The translations under genes were made by a program, and so were the position numbers. From the NCBI RefSeq assembly GCF_002243645.1, contig NZ_CP017704.1, forward strand, positions 3,242,001-3,306,000: DNA of 64,000 bases. Reading direction: 5' to 3'. Every line of letters starts with the position of its first letter. The stretch's first letter is position 1. Positions 43,151 to 51,734 of this stretch are shown piece after piece. The notes under the pieces were generated by a model. It did not search any database and had not been told where the DNA came from. It saw nothing but the letters and a program-made list of their open reading frames with translations. The DNA is from Peribacillus simplex NBRC 15720 = DSM 1321 (GTDB lineage: Bacteria > Bacillota > Bacilli > Bacillales > DSM-1321).

Positions 43151-43371
43151 TTTTAAATAAGGCTATGTTAAAATTTTGAATAAATCGTAATCATTTATGG
43201 TAATCTGATTTATTTTAGAAAACAAAAGGTACAATTCGGATACTATGGCAACGATATTAGCTGAGCTTGTTAACTCACCATTTACTCCTTCTGCTCACAA
43301 ATGTCGGTTAGTTGTGTATATTTATATTTTTACTTTTTAAATTCTCTAAACTCATCAACATAGAAAGCTAC

Positions 43372-43530
43372 TTAACCACAATTTGGGCATACAGATGCTT
43401 TAGGGTTTGCAGAAACACTACTGAAAAGTCCTTTCTTTTGACTAATCTTTATCCCATACATTCCGCCCTGAACATTTACTTTGCAATCATCTATCATTTC
43501 AGTTTGGCATTGATTACAAATTCGATTCAT
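43372..43530 (-). CDS. Small zinc-ribbon protein with premature stop
   Basis: 52 residues, ATG 43530 seven bases after AAAGGAG. Two Cys-x2-Cys pairs (CNQC near the start, CPNC at the end) flank QGGMYGIKISQKKGLFSSV, the pattern of small nucleic-acid-binding zinc-ribbon proteins of Bacillus. The frame stops at TAA (43372-43374) right after CPNCG, yet the same frame continues as VAFYVDEFREFKK and ends at TAA 43330-43332. That extension looks like the normal family C terminus, so one codon has probably mutated to stop. The zinc site itself stays complete. Confidence 0.65.
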   Translation of the reverse strand: MNRICNQCQTEMIDDCKVNVQGGMYGIKISQKKGLFSSVSANPKASVCPNCG

Positions 43531-43767
43531 GAAAACACTCCTTTTTCATTTAAAAAACTACTTAAGTAGAAACACTCAGAATTCAATGTTGATTTTAACA
43601 TAAATATCCAAAAGAGCTTGTGACATTTTGGAATTACATAAGAAAAGTCATGTTTAATAGAGGAAAAATTGTTTAGCAGTCTAAAAGAATTTAACAACAC
43701 CATTTTCATGTTCCTAACCGAACATAAAAATAAAGTGAATACTGCACCATAACCGAAGGAGCCAGCC

Positions 43768-45045
43768 ATGAAAAAAAGAAGTTTATTGATAACGATGGGC
43801 GTGATCATTTTCGGGATCATTGCCTCGATAGCATTGGTATCTCAAACCAAAAAGAAAGAGATCGCCGGTAAAAGGGTATTTCCACAGCATACAGTCTATC
43901 AAGCGGGTACGATAAAACCTGACAATCTTTTACAGGAGGAGATGGATGCTGCCGTAGCGAATTTTTATGAAACCTGGAAAAGTGAATATCTTAAGGAGCC
44001 TGCGGATAAAAATGATCAATTTTATATTTTTTACAATGATAAAGGTTATGCAGAGCCCAAAAACGCAGTGACCGTTTCTGAAGCGCATGGTTATGGGATG
44101 ATGATTACGGCGATCATGGCAGGCAGCCAGGACAAGCAGTACTTCGATGGGCTTTATCGTTTTTATAAAGCACATGGAAGTGATAATGACCCTTCATTAA
44201 TGGCATGGCAGCAAGTAAAGGATAAATCGGGTAAAATCATCAATACGCCAGGGGATGCCGATTCAGCAACTGATGGCAATATGGATATCGCCTATTCGTT
44301 ATTATTGGCCGATCGCCAGTGGGGAAGTGAAGGGGAAATCGACTATCTTGCCAGTGCAAAGGACATCTTGGATGCGATCATGTCGAATGAGATAAATCGG
44401 TCGCAGTCCCTGGTTAAACTGGGGGACTGGGCGGATGATAAAGATGACGTATACGGACAATCGACTCGTTCATCTGACCATCTTCTCAATCATTTTAAGT
44501 CATTTGAGGCGGCAACTGGGAATGATGAATGGAAAGATGTAACGGATAAGGCCTATGCGGTCATTCATTCGATTTATGAGGAGAAAAGCGGCAATACTGG
44601 CCTCGTCCCGGACTTCATCGTACAATTCAAGGGAGAATACCAGCCGGCAGAAGCTGATTTTTTAGAAGGGGAGAATGACGGCAATTATAGCTGGAACAGC
44701 AGCAGGACCCCTTGGCGCTATACGCTCGATTTCTTACTGACTGGTGATGAAAGAGCGCTGCCGCAATTAAAGCGGATGAATGCTTGGATTAAAGCAGAAA
44801 CGGATGGCAACCCTGAAAATATCCAATCCGGCTATACGCTAAGCGGAAAAGCCGTGGAAGAAGGGAATAGTACAAGCTTCGTTGCTCCATTCATGGTGAG
44901 TGCCATGGTTGATTCCTCCAATCAGCAATGGATTAACATGTTATGGAATCGGACGATACAGGAACAAGATGATGATGATTATTTTGCCAATACGGTAAAA
45001 TTACAGACAATGATCGTGGTTTCAGGTAACTGGTGGGCGCCATGA
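43768..45045 (+). CDS. Glycoside hydrolase family 8 (endo-beta-glucanase type)
   Basis: 425 residues: N-terminal membrane anchor or signal (about 5-26), then a GH8 (alpha/alpha)6 barrel. The general-acid Glu is in VSEAHGYGMM (Glu105), and the conserved ATDGNMDIAYSLLLAD follows at 167-182 with Asp169 and Asp173. GH8 members cut cellulose, lichenan, xylan or chitosan; which one is not decidable here. Start ATG lies six bases after AAGGAG. Its neighbours are unrelated. Confidence 0.88.
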   Translation: MKKRSLLITMGVIIFGIIASIALVSQTKKKEIAGKRVFPQHTVYQAGTIKPDNLLQEEMDAAVANFYETWKSEYLKEPADKNDQFYIFYNDKGYAEPKNAVTVSEAHGYGMMITAIMAGSQDKQYFDGLYRFYKAHGSDNDPSLMAWQQVKDKSGKIINTPGDADSATDGNMDIAYSLLLADRQWGSEGEIDYLASAKDILDAIMSNEINRSQSLVKLGDWADDKDDVYGQSTRSSDHLLNHFKSFEAATGNDEWKDVTDKAYAVIHSIYEEKSGNTGLVPDFIVQFKGEYQPAEADFLEGENDGNYSWNSSRTPWRYTLDFLLTGDERALPQLKRMNAWIKAETDGNPENIQSGYTLSGKAVEEGNSTSFVAPFMVSAMVDSSNQQWINMLWNRTIQEQDDDDYFANTVKLQTMIVVSGNWWAP

Positions 45046-45082
45046 CAATGAAGAAACTTAATTAAAGATGAAAAGGAGTTTG

Positions 45083-45484
45083 ATGAGAATGATGAAGGTC
45101 ACACCGTTCTTGATGTTCGAAGGTAAGGCGGAGGAAGCAATGAATTATTACACATCTTTAATCGAAGGATCGAAAATAACCAGCATGATCCGGTATGGTG
45201 CAAATGAAGCAGGTACAGAGGGAAGTGTCATGCAGGCTACCTTTACCTTGAAGGATCAGGAATTTATGTGCATCGATAGCTATGTTAAGCATCAATTTAC
45301 GTTTACACCTTCGTTTTCAATATTCCTTACATGTGATAGTGAAGAGGAAATTGACAGGCTTTATTCGAGGTTAACTGATGGCGGACAAGTGCTGATGCCA
45401 TTGGGTGATTATTCCTTTAGTAAGAAGTTCGGATGGATATCTGATAAATTTGGTGTTTCCTGGCAACTTACTCTCCCAATATGA
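45083..45484 (+). CDS. PhnB/3-demethylubiquinone-methyltransferase-like VOC protein
   Basis: About 133 residues of the PhnB-type VOC fold: KVTPFLMFEGKAEEAMNYYT at the start, FMCIDSYVKHQFTFTPSFSI, and the end FGWISDKFGVSWQLTLP. Function of this group is unknown. The start could be ATG 45083 (four bases after AAGGAG) or ATG 45089. It lies 37 bases after the GH8 gene and may be co-transcribed. Confidence 0.8.
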   Translation: MRMMKVTPFLMFEGKAEEAMNYYTSLIEGSKITSMIRYGANEAGTEGSVMQATFTLKDQEFMCIDSYVKHQFTFTPSFSIFLTCDSEEEIDRLYSRLTDGGQVLMPLGDYSFSKKFGWISDKFGVSWQLTLPI

Positions 45485-45488
45485 ATGT

Positions 45489-45515
45489 AAAAAGGCCACT
45501 GAATAGTGGCTTTTT
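45489..45515 (+). terminator. Terminator after the PhnB-like gene
   Basis: AAAGGCCACT pairs with AGTGGC and TTT around GAAT, then T. Confidence 0.8.
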
Positions 45516-45518
45516 AGT

Positions 45519-45579
45519 TTGTTGACTAAAGGAGATTCGGAAGTGTCTCACCCCGAACCATAATTTTTAAAAGAAGACT
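45519..45579 (+). repeat. Intergenic repeat, copy 2
   Basis: Aligns over about 61 bases with 19731-19791, including CCCGAACCA and GAAGACT. As with copy 1 it starts directly after a terminator. The following bases up to 45747 carry no gene. Confidence 0.55.
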
Positions 45580-45747
45580 TTGCGAGGCTTTTCCCGAAGC
45601 ATAGATAAGGTACATAAACCGGGAAAGAGTTAGATAGATCCAGGATAAACCGTTTGTGCTGTAAAGGAATTAATTATATATTAATCCTTGAGTACATTAA
45701 TTCATGGATTAAAGTATGATGATAAGAAAAGCCCGGAGGAGACGATC

Positions 45748-46062
45748 ATGAAAAATATCAATACTGAACAAGAATACCGTGAACAAATCAACCAAGAGGG
45801 ACTGACGGTCGGGATTTTTACGACTACATGGTGTCCGGACTGCAAACGTTTAGACATGTTCATCGATGAGATCACTCAAGAACATCAAGACAAACAGTGG
45901 TTTACAATCGATCGTGATGATTTCCCTGAGATTTCTGAAGAGCAAACGGTAATGGGAATTCCATCATTATTAGTATTTAAAAATGGAGAAAAGGTTGCAC
46001 ACCTGCACAGTGCAAATGCTAAAACTCCAGAAGCGGTCAATGAATTTCTAAAAGACCTATAA
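45748..46062 (+). CDS. Thioredoxin-like protein with WCPDC site
   Basis: 104 residues with the thioredoxin fold. Active site is TTWCPDCKR (Cys29, Cys32) and the cis-Pro lies in VMGIPSLLVFKNG. No signal peptide, so cytoplasmic thiol reduction or disulfide relay. WCPDC is unlike the WCGPC of the main thioredoxin. ATG 45748 follows CGGAGGA; the open frame from 45688 is not used. A long perfect terminator follows. Confidence 0.86.
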   Translation: MKNINTEQEYREQINQEGLTVGIFTTTWCPDCKRLDMFIDEITQEHQDKQWFTIDRDDFPEISEEQTVMGIPSLLVFKNGEKVAHLHSANAKTPEAVNEFLKDL

Positions 46063-46074
46063 AAGATCCCTAAC

Positions 46075-46122
46075 AAAGGTGAACCCCGAATGGTGCTGTA
46101 ATAAGGGGTTCACCTTTTTTTT
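46075..46122 (+). terminator. Terminator of the thioredoxin-like gene
   Basis: AAAGGTGAACCCC pairs with GGGGTTCACCTTT around a 15-base loop, with eight T. Confidence 0.9.
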
Positions 46123-46185
46123 AGAAATTTTTTCTAGAAATAACTTGATTTCTAAGATGAAACGGGTTTTAATTATAGATACTGA

Positions 46186-46220
46186 ATATCCATTATGGAT
46201 ATCGAATATCCATATAGATA
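46186..46220 (+). promoter_or_regulatory. Operator-like palindrome upstream of rrf2-yhgE
   Basis: ATATCCATTATGGATAT (46186-46202) is a perfect 17-base palindrome; ATATCCATATAGATA (46206-46220) repeats half of it 20 bases further. They lie just before the binding site of the Rrf2-type gene, suggesting autoregulation. Confidence 0.6.
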
Positions 46221-46239
46221 CTGAAAGAGGTGAACTGAT

Positions 46240-46746
46240 TTGCAATTTACAAAAGGGGTAGAGCAAGCTATATGCATTATTGTTATACTCTCTACCCAGG
46301 ATAAAAATGTACCGCTTTCGTCAAATGAGATCAGCAGGCGATTAGAAGTGTCTCCTTCTTATTTGAAAAAAATCATAAGGAAATTGGTCGTTAAGCAGAT
46401 AATCACTTCCGTTCCTGGTAACAATGGCGGCCTTACTCTTGCCAAAAGTGTAGATAAGATTAAAAACCTTGAAATTATTGAGGCGATGGAAGGCCCCATT
46501 TCGATGTTTCCGGATACAGGACTTATAGAAAAAGCGTTTAAAGATGGAGAGTATGCAGAGAAGGGGATGGACGTCCTTCGTCGGATGTTTTCTCGGGCGG
46601 ATCAACTATTAGTGGATTTCTTTTCCAGTCAAACAGTGGCTGATTTGCTTAAAGAAAGCTTTGGCACCACGGACATACCGACTCTTAATTGGAATTCGGG
46701 GTCATTGAGTGAAGTACTGCGTGAAAAGAAAGGTGAAAAGAAGTGA
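46240..46746 (+). CDS. Rrf2-family regulator
   Basis: 168 residues. The winged helix (about 1-65) includes LSSNEISRRLEVSPSYLKKI and VPGNNGGLTLAKSV. The usual three-Cys Fe-S motif is absent; the only Cys is residue 12, so an iron-sulfur sensor is unlikely. The TTG start follows GAGGTGA. It overlaps the YhgE-type gene by four bases, so it probably controls that gene. Confidence 0.82.
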   Translation: MQFTKGVEQAICIIVILSTQDKNVPLSSNEISRRLEVSPSYLKKIIRKLVVKQIITSVPGNNGGLTLAKSVDKIKNLEIIEAMEGPISMFPDTGLIEKAFKDGEYAEKGMDVLRRMFSRADQLLVDFFSSQTVADLLKESFGTTDIPTLNWNSGSLSEVLREKKGEKK

Positions 46747-49598
46747 ACATGCTTAAACAAGAATGGAAGCTTTTCCTTACAAATCGAAAACTGGTCGGTG
46801 TGGCAATAGTTTTACTGTTCGTTCCGATTATTTATGGGGGGTTATTCCTTAGTTCTGCCTGGAATCCATACGGGAATACAGGTAAATTACCTGTTGCGGT
46901 CGTGAATAAGGATGTGAAGGCGGAATATGAGGGGAAAACCTTAACAGTCGGTAATGAGCTAATCGAGCAATTAAAGGACAATGATGATTTAGAATGGCAT
47001 TTCGTAACGGAAAAAGCGGCGAAAAAAGGATTCGATGATGGTACATATTATATGGTCGTTACCATTCCGGAAGACTTTTCAAAAAATGCTTCAACCGTCA
47101 TGGATGATAAGCCAAAAAAAATGAATTTAACGTATGACGTGAATCCTGGACGCAGTTTCGTTTCTGAAACGGTCGGAAAACAGGCAACGAATAATTTGAA
47201 AACGGAAATTGCCGAAAGTGTCACAAAAGAATATGCGGAAGCGATCTTCTCACAACTGGATGAAATCGGAGAAGGATTCGGCGATGCAGCAGATGGGGCA
47301 TCAAAACTGGATGACGGTGCTGAAAAACTGCATGATGGAAACAAAGAAGTGACAGAAAATCTGAATAAATTAGCTTCCAGCACATTAACCTTTAAAGATG
47401 GGGCGAATAAACTTCAAGTTGGCGTCGGCGAGTTTTTGGAAGGAGCAAATAAGCTTGAAAGTGGCGCGTCGGAATTAAATAAGGGAATTTCACAATACAC
47501 TTCCGGTGTCGGTGAGTTGCAAAAGGGTGCGGACGAACTCGCATCAGGCACAGGGGAATTAACTAATAATAGTGAAGCACTTATACAAGGTTCTTCTCAG
47601 CTTTCCACTGGGCTGGCCAAAGTGGTTCCAGGAGCCCAAAGTTTAAATACTGGTTTGGCACAAGCGCAAACAGGCAGTGCGAATTTGAATGATGGGTTGA
47701 ATCAATTATCACAAAATGCAAGCCAGCTGACGGACCAATCGACAGGAATTCCAAAATTGGCAGCAGGTCAGCAGAGTTTAAATGAGGGAATCAATAAATT
47801 GGCAGAAGGAAGCCAGGCGTTAAATGACGGCCTGAAAAAAATGGATGGCCAATTACCAGCAGAGGATCAGCTAAGTCAACTTAAGCAAGGACTGACTAGC
47901 ATTCAAAGCGGTGTAAATCAATTGCAAGAAGCGGTTCCCGCAGGAAGCAGCACGTCCGGTACCGTATCAGGCATTACTGAAGACCTCAAGAATAGCCAAG
48001 CGGCTTTAACGGAACTTCAATCAACGATTGCGAATAATGGGCAAAGCACAATCAATGCCGTTCAAAACACGGAAGCGTTCAAAAGCATGGCCAGTGAACA
48101 ACAATCCGAATTAATCGGAGCCATTCAAAATGAACTTCAAAACCAAGCGGGAGCACAAAAACAAATTGCATCGACTCTTGCTGCAAGTGTATCCGACTTA
48201 TCGACGCAATTAACGGATAAAGTAATGCCAGTATTGAATGGATTAGGCCAGCTTCCGGAACAAGTGGCCAATTTAAATAATGCGGTGAATAAGGTCAATC
48301 CAAACGCCGTTTCAGCGTTAAACGGATATACGGCAATAAGGAACGCACTGGAAGAACAATTGATTCCTGGTGCAACCCAATTAAACGGCGGCTTGAATGA
48401 AGCTGCTGAAGGCAGCAATCAATTAACGGCGGCAACACAAAGTTTAAATGAACGTACACCAGAATTAGTGAAGGGGATCAACCAGTTAGCACAAGGCGGT
48501 TCCTCGTTAAATAATGGCCTTTCAAAACTATCTGAGGGATCTGGTCAGTTGGTTGATGGAGTATCACAACTTCAATCAGGGTCATCCTCCTTTGGGAATG
48601 GTCTTGAGAAGTACGCATTCGGTGTTAGCCAAGTTGGCGAAGGGGCAAACAAACTTGCTAATGGGGCCAATCAACTGAATGCCAACTCAGCTGCCTTGAA
48701 CGAGGGCTCATCAGCACTTGTTAAAGGCACTGAACAATTGGCAAGCAATCTGCCTACTTTAAGCAATGGAGTCATCCAGCTTGCTGATGGCGCAGGTAAA
48801 ATCAATGAAGGCTCATCAGCACTTGCTGAAGGTTCCGGTAAATTGGGTGATGGAATTTCCTCACTTAAAGATGGAACGGTCGAGCTTTCGGAAAAACTCA
48901 GTGATGGTGCAGAAGAAATAAGTGAAAATAAAACAACCGATAATAATTACAGCATGATTGCTGAGCCGACACAGGTTAAAGAACAAAAAAGCAGTGACGT
49001 GCCGAATTATGGTCATGCACTGGCTCCTTATGTATTGTCTCTTGGGTTATTTGTAGGAGCTATTGCCTTCAATATGGGATTCCCGACAGGCTTGCCTTCT
49101 ACAAGGCCTACATCTGGAGTGGCATGGTGGTTCAGTAAATTTACGGTCCTATTTATCCAAGCGACGCTTTCGGCATTAGTGTTGGATGCGATCATGATTT
49201 GGGGAATGGATTTACAGGTCGAGAACATGGGACAATTCATTGGGGTTTCCATACTGACTTCCCTTACCTTCATGTTCATCGTTACCTTCTTGACCGTAGG
49301 ATTTGGAAATCCAGGTCGTTTATTGGCGATGATATTCCTTGTATTACAGCTAGGTGCAAGCGGAGGGATGTTCCCAGTGGAACTGACCAATAACTTCTTC
49401 AGTCATGTTCACCCGTTCATACCGATGACATACTCTGTCATGGGCTTCCGTCAGGCGATGAGTACGAGCCTTGGAGCGGATGCATTGACAACGAGTATAG
49501 TATTCCTTACTGGATGCATCATTGTCTTTAATCTACTGTTATTGCTAACGATGGTCATCAAGAAGCGCAAAGCGCACAATATTGAGCTGGATGCATAA
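46743..49598 (+). CDS. yhgE: YhgE/Pip-family membrane protein
   Basis: 951 residues. A membrane helix lies at about 15-37, followed by a large extracellular region of about 720 residues and five or six helices at the C-terminal end (about 755-945). The middle is a long run of an approximately 7-10 residue repeat of type L-x-x-G-(A/S/T)-x-x-L (for example GANKLESGASELNKGISQYT), typical of YhgE/Pip. In Lactococcus, Pip is a phage receptor; related proteins (EsaA/YueB) serve type VII secretion. The start is GTG 46743, seven bases after AAGGTG; ATG 46749 is possible. Coupled to an Rrf2 regulator. Confidence 0.88.
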   Translation: MNMLKQEWKLFLTNRKLVGVAIVLLFVPIIYGGLFLSSAWNPYGNTGKLPVAVVNKDVKAEYEGKTLTVGNELIEQLKDNDDLEWHFVTEKAAKKGFDDGTYYMVVTIPEDFSKNASTVMDDKPKKMNLTYDVNPGRSFVSETVGKQATNNLKTEIAESVTKEYAEAIFSQLDEIGEGFGDAADGASKLDDGAEKLHDGNKEVTENLNKLASSTLTFKDGANKLQVGVGEFLEGANKLESGASELNKGISQYTSGVGELQKGADELASGTGELTNNSEALIQGSSQLSTGLAKVVPGAQSLNTGLAQAQTGSANLNDGLNQLSQNASQLTDQSTGIPKLAAGQQSLNEGINKLAEGSQALNDGLKKMDGQLPAEDQLSQLKQGLTSIQSGVNQLQEAVPAGSSTSGTVSGITEDLKNSQAALTELQSTIANNGQSTINAVQNTEAFKSMASEQQSELIGAIQNELQNQAGAQKQIASTLAASVSDLSTQLTDKVMPVLNGLGQLPEQVANLNNAVNKVNPNAVSALNGYTAIRNALEEQLIPGATQLNGGLNEAAEGSNQLTAATQSLNERTPELVKGINQLAQGGSSLNNGLSKLSEGSGQLVDGVSQLQSGSSSFGNGLEKYAFGVSQVGEGANKLANGANQLNANSAALNEGSSALVKGTEQLASNLPTLSNGVIQLADGAGKINEGSSALAEGSGKLGDGISSLKDGTVELSEKLSDGAEEISENKTTDNNYSMIAEPTQVKEQKSSDVPNYGHALAPYVLSLGLFVGAIAFNMGFPTGLPSTRPTSGVAWWFSKFTVLFIQATLSALVLDAIMIWGMDLQVENMGQFIGVSILTSLTFMFIVTFLTVGFGNPGRLLAMIFLVLQLGASGGMFPVELTNNFFSHVHPFIPMTYSVMGFRQAMSTSLGADALTTSIVFLTGCIIVFNLLLLLTMVIKKRKAHNIELDA

Positions 49599-49609
49599 AT
49601 TAATGAAGA

Positions 49610-49643
49610 AAACCCCCGGTGCAATGCGCCGGGGGTTTTTCTT
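49610..49643. terminator. Terminator between convergent operons
   Basis: AAACCCCCGG pairs with CCGGGGGTTT around a nine-base loop. It touches the stop codon of the ArsR-type gene. Confidence 0.88.
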
Positions 49644-50013
49644 ATGATGTTTCATCCGTGTCCTTTTCTTTTTCGATGATTTTCAATCCATTTTCCCCTG
49701 AACTTTCAATCACATGTTTAAGGATGGATAGTTTGTTATCCCAAAAATGATCGTAAAAGGAAAGCCACTGTTTCAATTCCGCTAAAGGTTCTGGCTGAAG
49801 CCGAAAGCGTTTTTCTCTTCCTACCTTCCGGCCACTGACCAATTCAGCTTCAGAAAGGATATGAAGATGCTTGGCAATCGCTGTACGGCTCATGGAAAAG
49901 TGAGAAGTGATTTCTGAAATGGGTAAATCCCCTTCAGCAAGCAATTGCAGGACCTTTCTGCGTGTTGGGTCGGCGATAGCCTGAAATACATCATGCTTTT
50001 CTGCTGCAGACAC
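49642..50013 (-). CDS. ArsR-family regulator
   Basis: 123 residues. The block DPTRRKVLQLLAEGDLPISEI with FSMSRTAIAKHLHILSEAEL is a typical ArsR winged helix without a metal-binding Cys pair. GTG 50013 directly follows the stop of the SRPBCC gene (zero gap), so the two are co-translated. ArsR/SRPBCC pairs of this type are common in Bacillus; the regulator is expected to act on the palindromes at 50472-50517. Confidence 0.85.
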   Translation of the reverse strand: MSAAEKHDVFQAIADPTRRKVLQLLAEGDLPISEITSHFSMSRTAIAKHLHILSEAELVSGRKVGREKRFRLQPEPLAELKQWLSFYDHFWDNKLSILKHVIESSGENGLKIIEKEKDTDETS

Positions 50014-50442
50014 TTAGCCCTCAACAGCCTTTTTAAGTTTTTGATTAACGATCTGTTCCCAGCCATGATCCATTCTATCGCGAATGACTGAGCTTTTTTC
50101 GTTCGGTTTCGGAAGAATCGTTTCAGGCTCTTTCCAACCACCATGAATAAGGGTGAACTCCGTTTTGTCATCCAGTTCTTTTAAAATGAACGAAATGAAC
50201 CAACCGTCCGTATCCCAACTGAATGAGAGCCGATGAGGAGCATCTAACTCCATTACCTTACAAGGAGAAGGACCAAAAGGTGATTGCACATGGAACTCAT
50301 GTCCCACTTTCGGTTGAAAATCATTTGGCATGAACCATGAAGCTATGCCCTCAGCAGTCGAAACTGTATCCCAAACTTTTTGGATAGGAGCTTCAAGAAT
50401 AATCGTCTTCTTGATATCCTGTAATGTATGTTGATTTTCCAT
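50014..50442 (-). CDS. SRPBCC (AHSA1-type) ligand-binding protein
   Basis: 142 residues: [20 protein letters not shown] at the start, EGIASWFMP, and the terminal helix block [18 protein letters not shown] are the usual START/AHSA1 landmarks of a hydrophobic-pocket protein. Ligand unknown. First gene of the operon with the ArsR-type regulator. Start ATG follows AAAGGAGAATC. The promoter and two palindromes lie upstream. Confidence 0.85.
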   Translation of the reverse strand: MENQHTLQDIKKTIILEAPIQKVWDTVSTAEGIASWFMPNDFQPKVGHEFHVQSPFGPSPCKVMELDAPHRLSFSWDTDGWFISFILKELDDKTEFTLIHGGWKEPETILPKPNEKSSVIRDRMDHGWEQIVNQKLKKAVEG

Positions 50443-50471
50443 ACTGATTCTCCTTTTTAATTAAAGATATG

Positions 50472-50485
50472 AAACCAATTGGTTT
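50472..50485 (-). promoter_or_regulatory. ArsR-type operator 1
   Basis: AAACCAATTGGTTT is a perfect 14-base palindrome located downstream of the promoter's -10 box. Confidence 0.68.
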
Positions 50486-50495
50486 TGCTTTGTTG

Positions 50496-50525
50496 ATTAT
50501 ATAAAACCTTTTGGTTTCATGTCAA
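50496..50525 (-). promoter_or_regulatory. Promoter of SRPBCC-arsR with embedded operator 2
   Basis: On the minus strand: TTGACA (50525-50520), 18-base spacer, TATAAT (50501-50496). The spacer holds AAACC-N4-GGTTT (50504-50517), the same half-site as operator 1; the centres are 32 bases apart, about three helical turns. Confidence 0.75.
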
Positions 50526-50567
50526 TAATTTGTTTCAAGCGACTCCTTTTTATTCATTGCAGCCTGC

Positions 50568-51011
50568 TTAATTACCCAAGTCTTCAATTTGTTTTGCCAA
50601 TCCAGTTATATTATCGATTGATTTCATAATCTCTGAGTCTTCTAATGCATTAGGATCAATTTGACCATTTTCAATATTATTTAGATATAATTCAATGCCC
50701 TCTGAAAGCTGTTGATTTGAGCTGACGATCTTCTCGTGGATGCCTTCAGCGATTTGGGGTGGTTCAGTTGCATTGAATTCTTCAATCTCCGTTTTCATCA
50801 ATTCCAGTTCTTTTTCAAGATTTGCTCTTGCATCAGCATTCGTGACGGCGTCTTGTGACAATGCGGGCACCTCATTGGAAAAATCCTTAACGGTATTTAC
50901 ATACTCCGTAGCATTATCTGCATACTCCAATGATGAATTGACTTCTCCCAAAAGCGAGCATCCGCTTAATGTAAGGATGGACAGTACAGCAATGGTCATT
51001 ATTTTTTTCAT
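50568..51011 (-). CDS. DUF6376-like lipoprotein (possibly YybP-like)
   Basis: 147 residues: lipoprotein signal peptide with LSGC (Cys18), then a helical, acidic domain (NSSLEYADNATEYVNTVKDF, LEKELELMKTEIEEFNATEP). This resembles the DUF6376 group, and from memory B. subtilis YybP, whose gene gave the yybP-ykoY riboswitch its name; that link needs a search. The start ATG 51011 follows GGAGG. It lies 34 bases after the kinase-like gene on the same strand and so probably shares its riboswitch-controlled transcript. Confidence 0.7.
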   Translation of the reverse strand: MKKIMTIAVLSILTLSGCSLLGEVNSSLEYADNATEYVNTVKDFSNEVPALSQDAVTNADARANLEKELELMKTEIEEFNATEPPQIAEGIHEKIVSSNQQLSEGIELYLNNIENGQIDPNALEDSEIMKSIDNITGLAKQIEDLGN

Positions 51012-51045
51012 ATGTGCCTCCAATGTAATTTATTTATAGTAATGA

Positions 51046-51651
51046 TCAAATAGGCAGAAATCTCTTTTTGTAAATCGCTGCAATGGAATTCAGTATGAAG
51101 CCAGGGATCTTCTTCGGGAAAAATGACTTCGAATAGAAAAGGTGAAATGCACTTTTCAAGTCGTGCCACTGATTGCAGGATTTCACTTGCTTAAACCTTG
51201 CAACGTCAATGATCTTCACCTTTTTTTCGGAAGTGATGAAGATGTTTCGTAAATGGATATCCGAAGGATTCAATCCCTCTTTCCTTGCCAATTGCAGAGC
51301 ATGGTCTATCTCCGCGATGTTTTCTTCCGTTATCGGGATTCCCAATGTTAAACATTCAAAAAGAGTGTTGCCTTCAATATGATCTATAACCAGGTAATTT
51401 ACCCCCGCATCATATAAGGTTGGATAGTATTCGATGGATTGGACGGTTTTGTATATTTCAGCTTCAATTTTAGCTGTGTGAGTATGATCCGGGAAAAACA
51501 CTTTTAGTGCTTTATTGGTGGAATGTATTCTGAATACATATGCGCTGCGGCCTTTTCCGATTAGTGATAAAGATGGGTCGGCATCAAGCAATATATGCTT
51601 TTTATCATCGGAAATCTTAACGCTTTGAGCTAATTCATTATAGTTCTGCAT
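51046..51651 (-). CDS. RIO/Ser-Thr-kinase-like protein (YrzF-like)
   Basis: 201 residues of a compact kinase fold. The glycine loop is GKGRSAYVF (32-40), the ATP-binding Lys is Lys50 (ALKVFF), a helix-C Glu is in KIEAEIY, the catalytic loop is DIHLRNIF (Asp131, Asn136), and the metal Asp is in IIDVARF (Asp149). All key residues are present, so it may be active; the target is unknown. The frame extends to 51687, but ATG 51651 follows GAGGTG. It is the first gene below the yybP-ykoY riboswitch and its terminator, so manganese probably governs its expression. Confidence 0.8.
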   Translation of the reverse strand: MQNYNELAQSVKISDDKKHILLDADPSLSLIGKGRSAYVFRIHSTNKALKVFFPDHTHTAKIEAEIYKTVQSIEYYPTLYDAGVNYLVIDHIEGNTLFECLTLGIPITEENIAEIDHALQLARKEGLNPSDIHLRNIFITSEKKVKIIDVARFKQVKSCNQWHDLKSAFHLFYSKSFFPKKIPGFILNSIAAIYKKRFLPI

Positions 51652-51684
51652 ACTTTTCACCTCTATTGTGCAATTTTTTCGAAT

Positions 51685-51727
51685 CAAAAAAGACGGTATA
51701 ACCGATTATTGGTTATACCGTCTTTTA
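51685..51727 (-). terminator. Riboswitch-controlled terminator
   Basis: Perfect stem AAAAGACGGTATAACC / GGTTATACCGTCTTTT with a seven-base loop and a U-run. The segment ACCAAUAAUCGG of its loop and 3' arm is complementary to CCGAUUAUUUGGU in the aptamer (one bulge), giving a mutually exclusive antiterminator. Confidence 0.85.
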
Positions 51728-51734
51728 AAAATTA

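Noticed and set aside
43312-43569. 85-codon plus-strand frame
   Set aside because: It is antisense to the zinc-ribbon gene, has no binding site and an unlikely composition.
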